This document shows, one piece after another, positions 48,408 through 56,859 of a DNA stretch of 64,000 nucleotides. The notes under the pieces are model-generated. The model ran no database searches. It saw only the letters and a list, made by a program, of their open reading frames with translations, and was not told the DNA's origin. This DNA is from Sphingopyxis panaciterrulae. Its GTDB lineage: Bacteria > Pseudomonadota > Alphaproteobacteria > Sphingomonadales > Sphingomonadaceae. Every line of letters starts with the position of its first letter. Position 1 is the first letter of the stretch. The stretch covers positions 391,001 through 455,000 of the forward strand of contig NZ_JACIJH010000002.1 in NCBI RefSeq assembly GCF_014199295.1, written 5' to 3'. A program made the position numbers and the translations under genes.

Positions 48408-49214
48408 CTATTCGGGTCTCAGCCGCCGCAGCACATCGTCGAGCGCATGGTCGAGATTGTCGATGACCCCGTCCCGCGTCACCGTGCGGAAGACCTGTTC
48501 GTTGATGCCGCCCCGCGTTTGATGCTCGTCCGCGAGCGCGGCGAAACCGGCGTCCGGAGCGATGGCCGCGGTTTCGCTCAGGCCCTTCAGCATTTGCGCG
48601 ACGAACCGGTGCGCCTGGGCCGCGTCGGTTCCGTGGCGCTGCATCCATGCCGTGATGCTGTGCGCGAAGGCGAAATAGCTCGCCATCGTCGCGGACGCCG
48701 CAGTGAAGATATCGAACGCGCTTTCGTCCGCGAGCTCGATCGCGGTGCCGAGCCGGTCGAAGAGCGCGCGTGCCTCCTTGTCGGGCGGGAAGATTGGCGT
48801 CGGCCCTTCGCCGCGGGCGACAGGGGGCAGGGGCACCCCGCGCACGACCGTGGCGGCGGGCGCCGTCCACTCCCGAAGGCGCGCGAGCGATACGGTCGCG
48901 ATCAGGCTCAATATCCGGTGGTCGGGGCGAAATTTCAGGTCTTCGAGCACCGAGTCGGCGATCTGCGGGCGAACCGCGAGGATGACGAGGTCGCTCTGGT
49001 CGAGTACGGCCTGATTGTCGTTCGCCACGCCGACATGGGAAAAGCGGTCCGAAAGGCGGGCCGCGATATCGGCGTTGCGCGGTGAAAGAAGGATCGGCTC
49101 CTCGCCGGACAGCGCCAGTCCCTCGACGATCGCGGCCGCGATCGTGCCGGTTCCGATGAAGCCGAGGCGGGCCGGGGTGCTGTCGGTCATGGTCGATTCC
49201 GTTTTTTCGTGCAT
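48408..49214 (-). CDS. pyrroline-5-carboxylate reductase (ProC)-like protein
   Basis: A 268-residue protein with an N-terminal Rossmann motif (LGFIGTGTIAAAIVEGL) and the ProC dimerisation region. The usual MPNTPA segment is replaced by GVPLPPVARGEGPT, so substrate preference may differ from housekeeping ProC. It lies 13 bases after the proline-racemase-family gene on the same strand and may reduce a pyrroline carboxylate made by it. AGGA precedes the start at 49214; an alternative ATG is at 49190. Confidence 0.78.
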   Translation of the reverse strand: MHEKTESTMTDSTPARLGFIGTGTIAAAIVEGLALSGEEPILLSPRNADIAARLSDRFSHVGVANDNQAVLDQSDLVILAVRPQIADSVLEDLKFRPDHRILSLIATVSLARLREWTAPAATVVRGVPLPPVARGEGPTPIFPPDKEARALFDRLGTAIELADESAFDIFTAASATMASYFAFAHSITAWMQRHGTDAAQAHRFVAQMLKGLSETAAIAPDAGFAALADEHQTRGGINEQVFRTVTRDGVIDNLDHALDDVLRRLRPE

Positions 49215-49227
49215 GCGGTGATCCTGG

Positions 49228-50259
49228 TCAACAGGTGAGCCAGCTATCATTCAGGCGGTAGCCGGTCGGGAAGGGGTCTTCGGGATCGCAGCCATAGTGT
49301 GAGATGCCCGTCAGCCATGCCCGTCCGCCGACCCGCGTCACCACCGCGTCATGGCCGCCGACGGTCGCCTCCTCCTCGATCGCGCATTCGAATATCGTGT
49401 CGAGGATCGAGCTATGGACGAAGCGCTCGCCGACCGCCAGTTCGCCGCGGGCGTGCAGGGCCGCCATCCGGGCCGAACTGCCGGTTCCGCAGGGGCTGCG
49501 GTCGATCCGCCCCGGTGAGACGACGACGGCGTTCTTCGCGGTCTTGACGCCGTCCCGTTCGTGCAGTGGCCCTGCGAACAACGTCTGGTTGATCGTGTGG
49601 ATGCCGGGATTTTCGGGATGGATCGACGGCAATTGCTCGGCCGCCGCGATCTTGATACGCTCGCCCGTCTCGACCAGCGACCGCGCCTCCTCGCGTGCCA
49701 GGGTGAAGCCCAGGGCTTCGGCCGACACAATGACATAGATCATCCCGCCATAGGCGACGTCGACCGTGAGGAGGCCCAGTCCCGGCACCTCCACCATGGC
49801 GTCGCGATGCATCAGAAAGGCGGGGACGTTGCGAAAGGACACGCGCCGGCATTTGCCGTCCGCGCATTCCGCTGCGACCCGCACGAGGCCGGCCGGCGTG
49901 TCGACGCAAAGCCGGGTGACCGGCTCGGTCATCGGTACCATGCCGGTCTCGAGCGCCACGGTGACCGTGCAGATCAGGTTCGATCCCGACATCGGTGGAT
50001 AATGGTCGGATTCGATCACGATCATGCCCAGGTCGGCGTCGGGGGCGACCGGCGGGGTAATCAGATTGACCGCGGCATTCACGCTGCCGCGTGGGTCGGA
50101 AAGGAGCATGCCGCGCAGCCCGTCCTGCTCGGCGATGATCTTCTGCTGGCATTCGAACATCGAGCTTGCGGGCGGCGCCAGCACCCCGCCGGTAATCACG
50201 CGGCCGACTTCTCCCTCGGCGTGGGCGCCCACCACCGTGACCAGTTGTTGCAGGCGCAT
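49228..50259 (-). CDS. proline racemase family: hydroxyproline epimerase or trans-3-hydroxyproline dehydratase
   Basis: A 343-residue proline racemase-superfamily protein. The first catalytic position is Ser91 (PMSGSN) instead of Cys, while the second Cys257 is kept (SPCGTG). In the family, Cys/Cys pairs are epimerases, Thr/Cys enzymes are trans-3-hydroxy-L-proline dehydratases, and Ser/Cys proteins include dehydratases and some 4-hydroxyproline epimerases. With a DHDPS-family gene and an aldehyde dehydrogenase nearby, 4-hydroxyproline epimerisation is possible; with the ProC-like gene, 3-hydroxyproline dehydration is possible. A GntR-type site lies upstream. Confidence 0.88.
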   Translation of the reverse strand: MRLQQLVTVVGAHAEGEVGRVITGGVLAPPASSMFECQQKIIAEQDGLRGMLLSDPRGSVNAAVNLITPPVAPDADLGMIVIESDHYPPMSGSNLICTVTVALETGMVPMTEPVTRLCVDTPAGLVRVAAECADGKCRRVSFRNVPAFLMHRDAMVEVPGLGLLTVDVAYGGMIYVIVSAEALGFTLAREEARSLVETGERIKIAAAEQLPSIHPENPGIHTINQTLFAGPLHERDGVKTAKNAVVVSPGRIDRSPCGTGSSARMAALHARGELAVGERFVHSSILDTIFECAIEEEATVGGHDAVVTRVGGRAWLTGISHYGCDPEDPFPTGYRLNDSWLTC

Positions 50260-50326
50260 ACGAAACCTTCCGGGACCGAGAGACGGACGCATCGGCTGGC
50301 AGCCGTGATGCTAGGGGTCAGTATAT

Positions 50327-50334
50327 TGTATACA
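50327..50334. promoter_or_regulatory. GntR operator-like palindrome upstream of the racemase-family gene
   Basis: TGTATACA in an AT-rich context, 68 bases upstream of the minus-strand start at 50259. It is a shorter form of the palindrome at 51138-51152. Confidence 0.65.
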
Positions 50335-50353
50335 TCAATCGGTCAACGCGGAA

Positions 50354-51052
50354 TCAGAGGGCCGTCTGAGCGCGGTGCGCGCGCAACGCCGCGACGAGGC
50401 TGGTGCCGGTGTCGAGGATATGGGCGCGCAGGAAGATGCGTGCGCCTTCGATGTCGCGGTGCGCGCAGAGGCGCAGTAGCTCGCGATGGTCGCGTGCGGC
50501 GCCGGCCTGGCCTTCGGTCATCAGCAGGTGGAGGCGGATATAGCGTTCGGTCTGAAGGTGGATCGCCTGCAGCATGGCCAGGGTGCGGGGGCGCCGCGCG
50601 GGTTCATAGAGGCGGCGGTGGAAGGCCCAGTTCAGCCGGCCCCAGGCGGAAATATCCTCCTTCCGATAGGATTCCTCGAGGCCGTCCAGCGCCTCGCGGC
50701 TTCCGGCGACATCCCTGTCGGTCATGGCCGGGATCGCGCGGACCAGAAGGTCGCATTCCAGCATCGCGCGGACCTCGAACAATTCCTCGACTTCTTCGGT
50801 CGGAATCGTCGAGACGACGGTGCCCTTGTGGGTCTCCATCGACACGAGCCCGCAGGCTTCGAGCTGCCGCAAGGCTTCGCGCACGGGAATCCGGCTCGCG
50901 CCATATTCCTCCGCGACCAGCTCCTGGATCAGCGCATCGCCGTCGCGGAACTCGCCGGCGACGATCCGCTCGCGGAGCGAATCGCGAATTTCCTCCGCGA
51001 GGCTTCGCCGGTCGACCTGATGCCGAACCCTGGACTGCTTCTGCTTCGTCAT
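50354..51052 (-). CDS. GntR family regulator (FadR/FCD type)
   Basis: A 232-residue regulator: winged helix (about 18-80; ELVAEEYGASRIPVREALRQLE) and all-helical FCD ligand domain with the His and Asp residues typical of metal/carboxylate binding (WAFHRRLY, ARDHRELL). The ATG at 51052 follows GAGG; a TTG 15 bases upstream is less likely. It sits between the racemase-family gene and the divergent DHDPS-family gene. TGTATACA-type palindromes lie before both, so it probably controls the whole cluster and itself. Confidence 0.9.
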   Translation of the reverse strand: MTKQKQSRVRHQVDRRSLAEEIRDSLRERIVAGEFRDGDALIQELVAEEYGASRIPVREALRQLEACGLVSMETHKGTVVSTIPTEEVEELFEVRAMLECDLLVRAIPAMTDRDVAGSREALDGLEESYRKEDISAWGRLNWAFHRRLYEPARRPRTLAMLQAIHLQTERYIRLHLLMTEGQAGAARDHRELLRLCAHRDIEGARIFLRAHILDTGTSLVAALRAHRAQTAL

Positions 51053-51137
51053 GCCGTTGCCTCGCAAATGTTGCTGCGCGCCACCTAGGCGGAAAGATCG
51101 GCTCCATTCAATAGGTCATCGACAGGTTGGCGATTAT

Positions 51138-51152
51138 TGTATACAGTATACA
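51138..51152. promoter_or_regulatory. GntR operator between the regulator and the DHDPS-family gene
   Basis: TGTATAC, A, GTATACA: a perfect 15-base palindrome in the divergent gap, 36 bases before the start at 51189. TTGTATACAA-like sites are typical for FadR-subfamily GntR proteins. Confidence 0.75.
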
Positions 51153-51188
51153 TTCTTTCATCATCCTGTTACCTCAAGGAGCCTTGAA

Positions 51189-52094
51189 ATGTCCCATCCC
51201 TGGTCCGGCGTGTTTCCGGCGGTCACCACCAAAATGTCCAGGTCCGGCGATCTCGATCTGCCGGCGATGCGCGAAAGCCTTGAGCGCCTGATCGCGAACG
51301 GGGTGTCGGGTGCCATCGTCCTTCCCATGCTCGGGGAAAATGCCTCGCTGACCCTCGCCGAGCGCGAAGCGGTCATTCGTACCGCCGCGGAGGTGGTGGA
51401 TGGGCGCATTCCGCTGCTCTCGGGCCTCGCGGAAACCACTTTGGGCACCGCGATGGCGAATGCGCAACTCTATCGGTCATGGGGCGCGCAGGGCCTGATG
51501 GTCTTCCCCAGCCTGGGCTACAAGAGCGACCCGCGCGAAACCGCGCAATGGTATCGCGAAATCGCCGCGGCGGCGGCGCTGCCCATCATGATCTACAACA
51601 ATCCGATCGCCTATGGTGTCGACGTCACGCCGGCGGTGCTCGAGGCGCTCGCCGACGTGCCCGAGATCGTCTGCGTCAAGGAAGAGACCGGCGACATTCG
51701 CCGCGTCACCGACATCTATGTGGCGTTGGGTGATCGGTTCAGCGTCTTTTGCGGCGTCGACGACCTGATCGTGGAGAGCCTGTCGCTGGGCGTGACCGGC
51801 TGGGTCTCTGGCATGACCAACGTCTGGCCGAAGCAGTGCGTCGCGCTGTTCGAGCTGTGTCGCCGCGAAGAGTTCGCGCGCGCCCGCGATCTGTATCGCA
51901 TGCTCACGCCGTCCTTCCACCTCGATACGCATGTGAAGCTGGTGCAATATATCAAGCTGGCCGAGCATCTCGTCTATGGCGCGCCCGAATGGACCCGTTC
52001 CCCGCGCCTGCCGCTCGTCGGCGAGGAGCGGGCGTTCGTGATCGACACGATCGAGGATGCGAAAGCGCGGCTCGCGGCATCCGACTGGGCCTGA
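51189..52094 (+). CDS. dihydrodipicolinate synthase family aldolase/deaminase (possible HPC deaminase)
   Basis: A 301-residue class I aldolase-fold enzyme. The Schiff-base Lys164 (VCVKEETGD) and Tyr136 (MIYNNP) are present. In hydroxyproline degradation a member of this family (LhpC) deaminates pyrroline-4-hydroxy-2-carboxylate to 2-oxoglutarate semialdehyde. The aldehyde dehydrogenase and racemase-family neighbours fit that role. True DapA is less likely, as no lysine genes adjoin. The start at 51189 has AAGGAG. Confidence 0.85.
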   Translation: MSHPWSGVFPAVTTKMSRSGDLDLPAMRESLERLIANGVSGAIVLPMLGENASLTLAEREAVIRTAAEVVDGRIPLLSGLAETTLGTAMANAQLYRSWGAQGLMVFPSLGYKSDPRETAQWYREIAAAAALPIMIYNNPIAYGVDVTPAVLEALADVPEIVCVKEETGDIRRVTDIYVALGDRFSVFCGVDDLIVESLSLGVTGWVSGMTNVWPKQCVALFELCRREEFARARDLYRMLTPSFHLDTHVKLVQYIKLAEHLVYGAPEWTRSPRLPLVGEERAFVIDTIEDAKARLAASDWA

Positions 52095-52159
52095 TCCGCA
52101 TTTGAGGTGGCTCCGCCCGCCCCGATTTCCTCCCTCTCTATGAATCGGAGACCGTGACC

Positions 52160-52534
52160 ATGTCCGATATCCAGCGCTGGCGTCCGACGATCCGTATGAA
52201 CCAGGCGGTCGCATATGCCGGCCTTTTCCATACTGCGGGTCAGGTGGCCGATACCGCCGCGGACGAAGATGCCGAGGCGCAGACAGTGGCGATCCTGAAC
52301 AAGATCGACGCGCTGCTTGCAGAGGCGGGCATCGGCAAAAGCCATATTCTCACCGCCTGCGTCTACCTCGCCGATATCTCGGATTTCGACGCGATGAATC
52401 GCGCGTGGGACGCCTGGGTGTCGCAGGATCATAAGCCCGCGCGCACGACCATCGAAGCGCGCCTGACCGAGCCCGCGCTCAAGGTCGAGATCAGCGTCGT
52501 CGCGGCGCTGCCGCTGCAGGGCCCGTGCGCATGA
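52160..52534 (+). CDS. RidA family protein
   Basis: A 124-residue Rid (YjgF/YER057c/UK114) protein. The segments HILTACVYLADISDFDAMNRAW and PARTTIEARL, with the Arg that RidA enamine deaminases need, are visible. RidA hydrolyses reactive imines and enamines. Here it could clear cyclic imine intermediates of the neighbouring pathway. ATG at 52160 is chosen with GGAG at 52147. Its stop overlaps the aldehyde dehydrogenase start by four bases. Confidence 0.9.
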   Translation: MSDIQRWRPTIRMNQAVAYAGLFHTAGQVADTAADEDAEAQTVAILNKIDALLAEAGIGKSHILTACVYLADISDFDAMNRAWDAWVSQDHKPARTTIEARLTEPALKVEISVVAALPLQGPCA

Positions 52535-53970
52535 CCGAGCGGCGGACGCTCGCCCACTGGATCGATGGCAGGGCGGTCGCGGGACCGGCCGCCCTCTTTC
52601 AGGACAATCCGGCCGACCCGGCCGATCTGCGGGTGGAGGTGCCGGAGGCGGGTGAGGCGCTGGTCGACGAAGCGATCGCTGCCGCGTGTAATGCGCTCGA
52701 TCCGCTCGACCGCCACGGCATCGAATGTCGCGCCGACGCGCTGGCCGCGATGGCCCGCATCCTGCTCGCCCGCGCCGACGCGCTGGCCGAACTGATCGCT
52801 CGCGAAACGGGCAAGCTGCTGGCCGACGCGCGGGGCGAGACGGTACGGGCGGCGCGGATCTTCGACTTTTTCGCGGGAGAAGCGCTGCGCAACGTCGGCG
52901 AGCGCTTCGCCTCGACCCGTCCCGGCGTGACGGTCGAGGTGGGCCATGTGCCGGTGGGGGTGGTGGGCCTGATCACGCCGTGGAATTTCCCTATCGCCAT
53001 CCCGGCCTGGAAAATCGCGCCTGCGCTCGCCTATGGCAATGCGGTCGTCTGGAAGCCGTCGGAGCTGTCCTCCGCGGTCGCTGACGCGCTGATGCGGATT
53101 CTGGTCGAATCCGGGCTGCCGGCAGGGGCGATCAACATGGTGCTCGGTGGCGGCTCGACGGGTGCCGCACTCGCGAATGCGACGGCGCTCGACGCGCTTT
53201 CCTTCACGGGCTCGGAACGGACGGGGCGGGCGGTTCGCCTGGCAGCGGCTGCGAACAACGTCCGCGTCCAGACCGAGATGGGCGGAGTGAACGGCCTGAT
53301 CGTGCTGGCCGATGCCGATAAGGACAAAGCGGTCGACTGCATCGTCAATGGCGCCTTCTTCGCCGCCGGCCAGCGCTGCACCGCCACGTCGCGCATCATC
53401 GTCGAGGAAGCTGTCGCCGATGACCTCGCCCAGCGTTTGATCGCGCGGATCGCGGACCTGCCGATGGGCGATCCGCGGGCGCCCGGAACGGCGATCGGAC
53501 CGCTCGTCTCGCTTTGGCAGAAAGAGGGTGTGGCGGCCGCCGTTCGTGCCGTCGAGGCGGAGGGGCTGCGTCCCGCGGCCGGCGGCAGCGCCGTCGATAC
53601 TCCGCACGCCTTCTACCCGCCGACCCTGTTCCTCGACGTGCCGGCCGACTCCGCGCTCGGGCAGGAGGAGATTTTCGGGCCGGTCGCCGCGTTGTTCCGC
53701 GTGTCCGACTTCGACGCCGCGATCGACCGGCTCAACGGCAACCGCTTCGGGCTCTCCGCGGGCCTCTGCACGCGGTCCTTCGCCCATGTCGAAGCGTTCA
53801 AGGCCCGGGCCCGGGCCGGGATGCTGATGATCAACCAGCCGACCGCCGGGGTTGATTATCACGCGCCGTTCGGCGGGCGCGGCGCGTCGAGCCACGGTGC
53901 GCGCGAGCAGGGCAGGGCGGCGCGCGAATTCTACACGACGACGGTGACAAGCTATCAGTTGCCGATCTAA
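52531..53970 (+). CDS. aldehyde dehydrogenase (possible 2-oxoglutarate semialdehyde dehydrogenase)
   Basis: A 479-residue ALDH. Catalytic residues are Asn152 (TPWNFP), Lys175 (WKPSE), Glu249 (QTEMGG) and Cys283 (GQRCTATSR). Length and the GQRCTA segment fit the succinate/2-oxoglutarate semialdehyde group. Coupled by overlap to RidA and downstream of the DHDPS-family gene, it is well placed to oxidise the aldehyde made there to 2-oxoglutarate. The exact substrate is inferred. Confidence 0.9.
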   Translation: MTERRTLAHWIDGRAVAGPAALFQDNPADPADLRVEVPEAGEALVDEAIAAACNALDPLDRHGIECRADALAAMARILLARADALAELIARETGKLLADARGETVRAARIFDFFAGEALRNVGERFASTRPGVTVEVGHVPVGVVGLITPWNFPIAIPAWKIAPALAYGNAVVWKPSELSSAVADALMRILVESGLPAGAINMVLGGGSTGAALANATALDALSFTGSERTGRAVRLAAAANNVRVQTEMGGVNGLIVLADADKDKAVDCIVNGAFFAAGQRCTATSRIIVEEAVADDLAQRLIARIADLPMGDPRAPGTAIGPLVSLWQKEGVAAAVRAVEAEGLRPAAGGSAVDTPHAFYPPTLFLDVPADSALGQEEIFGPVAALFRVSDFDAAIDRLNGNRFGLSAGLCTRSFAHVEAFKARARAGMLMINQPTAGVDYHAPFGGRGASSHGAREQGRAAREFYTTTVTSYQLPI

Positions 53971-53999
53971 CGGTGCCGGATGACCGGGGCCTCGCGAAC

Positions 54000-54881
54000 A
54001 TGATTGCCAGCGAACGGGTGCCGTCCGGCCGTCCTGTCGCCATCGGCGTCGCGGCGCTGCTGTCGTCGCTGGTCGTGCAGAATATCGGTGCGGCGCTGGC
54101 CAAGCTGATCTTTCCGCTCGTCGGCGCGCTCGGCGTGACGGCGATCCGCATCGCGCTGTCGGCGCTGCTCCTCGCCGCTCTGCTCCGCCCCTGGCGCCGG
54201 CGGGTCGCCCCGGCGCTGCTGCCGGCATTGCTCGGCTATGGCGCGATGCTCGGGCTGATGAACCTGCTGATCTATCAGGCCTTTGCGCGAATCCCCATCG
54301 GCATCGCGACGGGCATCGAGATATTGGGGCCGCTCGCGGTCGCATTGACGGGCTCGCGGCGCGCGGTCGATCGGCTCTGGCTGGCCGCAGCCGTCCTGGG
54401 CCTGTTGCTGCTCGTCCCGATCCGGGCTGACAGCCATCTCGACCCGCTCGGCCTTCTGCTCGCAGCCGGAGCGGCGGCGTGCTGGGCGTTCTACATCCTG
54501 TTCGGGACGCGGATATCGCGGGCGCTCGGCGGCGATGCGGTCGCGTGGGGCATGGCGATCGCGATGCTGCTGACGATGCCCTTTGGCCTGGCGTCGGCGG
54601 GCGCCGCGCTCTTCACGCCGACGATTCTGCTCATCGGCCTTGCGGTGGCGTGCCTTTCCAGCGCCTTGCCCTATTCGCTCGAAATGAAGGCGATGGGGCA
54701 TCTGCCCGCGCCGGTCGTGGGCCTGCTGCTCAGCCTCTATCCGGCCGCCGCCGCGCTTGCGGGTTTCGTCATCCTCGGCGAGCGGCTGAGCGCGGCGCAA
54801 TGGATCGCCATCGCCTGCATCATCGTCGCCTCCGCCGGCTGCGCCGTGACCGCGGCGCGTTCGGGAGCGGCGGCCGAATGA
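54000..54881 (+). CDS. EamA/RhtA-type transporter
   Basis: A 293-residue inner-membrane protein with ten predicted helices in two EamA (DMT superfamily) repeats. It is like RhtA, which exports threonine and homoserine. A GTG at 53973 would add nine residues; the ATG at 54000 is preferred. It lies just after the aldehyde dehydrogenase and may move an amino acid or intermediate of this pathway. Confidence 0.85.
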   Translation: MIASERVPSGRPVAIGVAALLSSLVVQNIGAALAKLIFPLVGALGVTAIRIALSALLLAALLRPWRRRVAPALLPALLGYGAMLGLMNLLIYQAFARIPIGIATGIEILGPLAVALTGSRRAVDRLWLAAAVLGLLLLVPIRADSHLDPLGLLLAAGAAACWAFYILFGTRISRALGGDAVAWGMAIAMLLTMPFGLASAGAALFTPTILLIGLAVACLSSALPYSLEMKAMGHLPAPVVGLLLSLYPAAAALAGFVILGERLSAAQWIAIACIIVASAGCAVTAARSGAAAE

Positions 54882-54952
54882 CGGCAATTGCAATGTTCTA
54901 TTGGGTGAAGTAGTACATTTCCTTCGAAGCCGCCTGATCGAGAGAGGCCGAT

Positions 54953-55720
54953 ATGGAAACGTCCGACGCCGCATTGGGCCATATCATCGGCGCGATCGGC
55001 GAGCCCGATTTCGTTGCGCGCACCGCCGCGGCCTTCTGCGCCTTCACCGGCTTCGACCTCGCGGCGCTGATCCTGCATCGCGACGCGCACCGGGCCGAGC
55101 TGCTGTTCGACAATTTCGACCGCGTCGACGGGCGGAGCGGGGTGGAAACCTATGTCCGCGCGACGCGCCGCATCAATCCGATGATCGCGGACGGACGCGG
55201 ACCCCGCGCGCTGCGGGCGCGCGATTTCGCCAGCCGCGCCGCGCCGCCGCCGGTCGGACGCGATGTCGTCCGGGCCCCCGACGAAGAACTTGGCTATCGG
55301 ACGGTCGGCTGGCCGCGGCGGCAGGAGGAAATCGCGCTGCATGTCCCCCTCGGCGGCGCCGTCGTCGAGATCGGCCTCTATCGTGCCCGGCGGCGGGATG
55401 CCGCGCCCGCCGCGCTGCTCGATACGCTGGCGGCGATGGGGTGGCCGGTTGCCGCTGCCTTCGAGCGCCACGCCCACTTCGCTCGTCGACCGGCACCGGC
55501 CCGCGCCCCGCTCACGCCGCGCGAGGCAGAGGTGCGCGACCTGCTACTCCGCGGCTGCTCGACCGAGGCGGTGGCGCTGCGGCTGTCGCTCAGCCGCCAC
55601 ACGGTCAAGGATCACCGCAAGGCCATCTTCCGCAAGCTCGGCATCGCCTCGCTCGCCGAACTCTTCTCGCTCGCGCACCCATCCCCCTCCTTGGGGGGAT
55701 GGGATCGCAGGCCCGCCTGA
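54953..55720 (+). CDS. LuxR-family transcriptional regulator
   Basis: A 255-residue regulator. Residues 1-175 are a variable, possibly ligand-binding domain, without the aromatic residues of a classic acyl-homoserine lactone pocket as far as I can see. Residues about 185-250 are a LuxR HTH (LTPREAEVRDLLLRGCSTEAVALRL). GAGAGG precedes the start. It heads a run of plus-strand enzyme genes (aminotransferase, dehydratase, hydrolase) and probably activates it. Confidence 0.88.
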   Translation: METSDAALGHIIGAIGEPDFVARTAAAFCAFTGFDLAALILHRDAHRAELLFDNFDRVDGRSGVETYVRATRRINPMIADGRGPRALRARDFASRAAPPPVGRDVVRAPDEELGYRTVGWPRRQEEIALHVPLGGAVVEIGLYRARRRDAAPAALLDTLAAMGWPVAAAFERHAHFARRPAPARAPLTPREAEVRDLLLRGCSTEAVALRLSLSRHTVKDHRKAIFRKLGIASLAELFSLAHPSPSLGGWDRRPA

Positions 55721-55754
55721 CCGACAATCGGCTTTTCAGTCTGGGGAATTCAAG

Positions 55755-56855
55755 ATGCGCTATGTGAGAATGCCGATCGAGGTCGAATCGCCTGAAGAAT
55801 ATGGCTATGGCAAGATTCGCTACAATCTGTCCGAAAGCTCGATCGCCGACCAGTCGCTCGGCAGCCTCGGCCTGACCGTCCCCGACCTCACCCTTCTTTA
55901 TGGCGAGCATCGCGGCAGTGAGCGGCTGCGCGAGCTGGTTCTCGAAGATATGCCGGGGCTCGGCATCGACGATGTGCTGATTACCGGCGGTGCCGCGGGC
56001 GCGCTGTTCATCATCGCGACCGCGTTGCTCGGGCCGGACGATCACCTCGTCGTCGTCAAGCCCAACTATGCGACCAATCTGGAAACGCCGCGCGCGATCG
56101 GCTGCGCGATCAGCCTCGTCGATCTCGAATTCGAGCAGGGCTTCGCGCTCGACTTCGACCGGCTCGCGGCGGCGGTGACCCCGCGCACGCGCCTGATCAG
56201 CGTCACCTGCCCGCACAATCCGACCGGCACGATGATGAGCGCGGCCGATCTGGACCGCCTCGTTGCCTTCGCGAAGGAGCGCGGCTGCCTGCTGCTGGTC
56301 GACGAAACCTATCGCGATCTGGCGCTGACCGCGAAGCTGCCGCTCGCCGCCTCGCTCGGCGACCATGTCATCGGCGTCGCCTCGCTGTCGAAGGCGTTCG
56401 GGGTTCCCGGCATCCGCGTCGGCTGGGTCATCAACCGTTCGCCCGCGCTGATGGAGCAATTTCTGGCGGCGAAGGAACAGATCAGCATCTGCGGCAGCGT
56501 GATCAACGAATGGGTGGCGGAGCAGATTCTCGCGCAGCGCGATGCTTTCCTGACGCCGACGCTTGCCGAATGGCGCCGCCGGCTCGACCGGGTGGCCGAA
56601 TGGATCGCGGGTGAACCGATGCTCGAATGGGTGCGTCCGGCGGGCGGTGTCGTCGCCTTTCCGCGCATGGTCGCCGATCCGCCGGGCGGGACCGACGCCT
56701 TCTACCGTCGTCTGCTGGAGGAGCATGGCACTTATGTCGGCCCCGGCCACTGGTTCGAGATGCCCGATCGCTATTTCCGCCTGGGCTTCGCCTGGCCGAC
56801 CGCCGATGAGCTCGAAGGCGGCCTCGCCGGCATTTCGGCGGCGTTGAAAGGATAG
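55755..56855 (+). CDS. class I/II PLP aminotransferase
   Basis: A 366-residue fold-type I aminotransferase. The HNPTG segment (CPHNPTGTMM), the Asp-containing LLLVDETYRDL and the PLP lysine in SLSKAFG followed by the GIRVGW arginine are all visible. It is shorter than AspC and similar to capreomycidine or histidinol-phosphate-like aminotransferases. It would transfer an amino group to or from a 2-oxo acid. It begins 34 bases after the LuxR gene and precedes the EutB-like gene by four bases. Confidence 0.88.
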   Translation: MRYVRMPIEVESPEEYGYGKIRYNLSESSIADQSLGSLGLTVPDLTLLYGEHRGSERLRELVLEDMPGLGIDDVLITGGAAGALFIIATALLGPDDHLVVVKPNYATNLETPRAIGCAISLVDLEFEQGFALDFDRLAAAVTPRTRLISVTCPHNPTGTMMSAADLDRLVAFAKERGCLLLVDETYRDLALTAKLPLAASLGDHVIGVASLSKAFGVPGIRVGWVINRSPALMEQFLAAKEQISICGSVINEWVAEQILAQRDAFLTPTLAEWRRRLDRVAEWIAGEPMLEWVRPAGGVVAFPRMVADPPGGTDAFYRRLLEEHGTYVGPGHWFEMPDRYFRLGFAWPTADELEGGLAGISAALKG

Positions 56856-56859
56856 GGCG

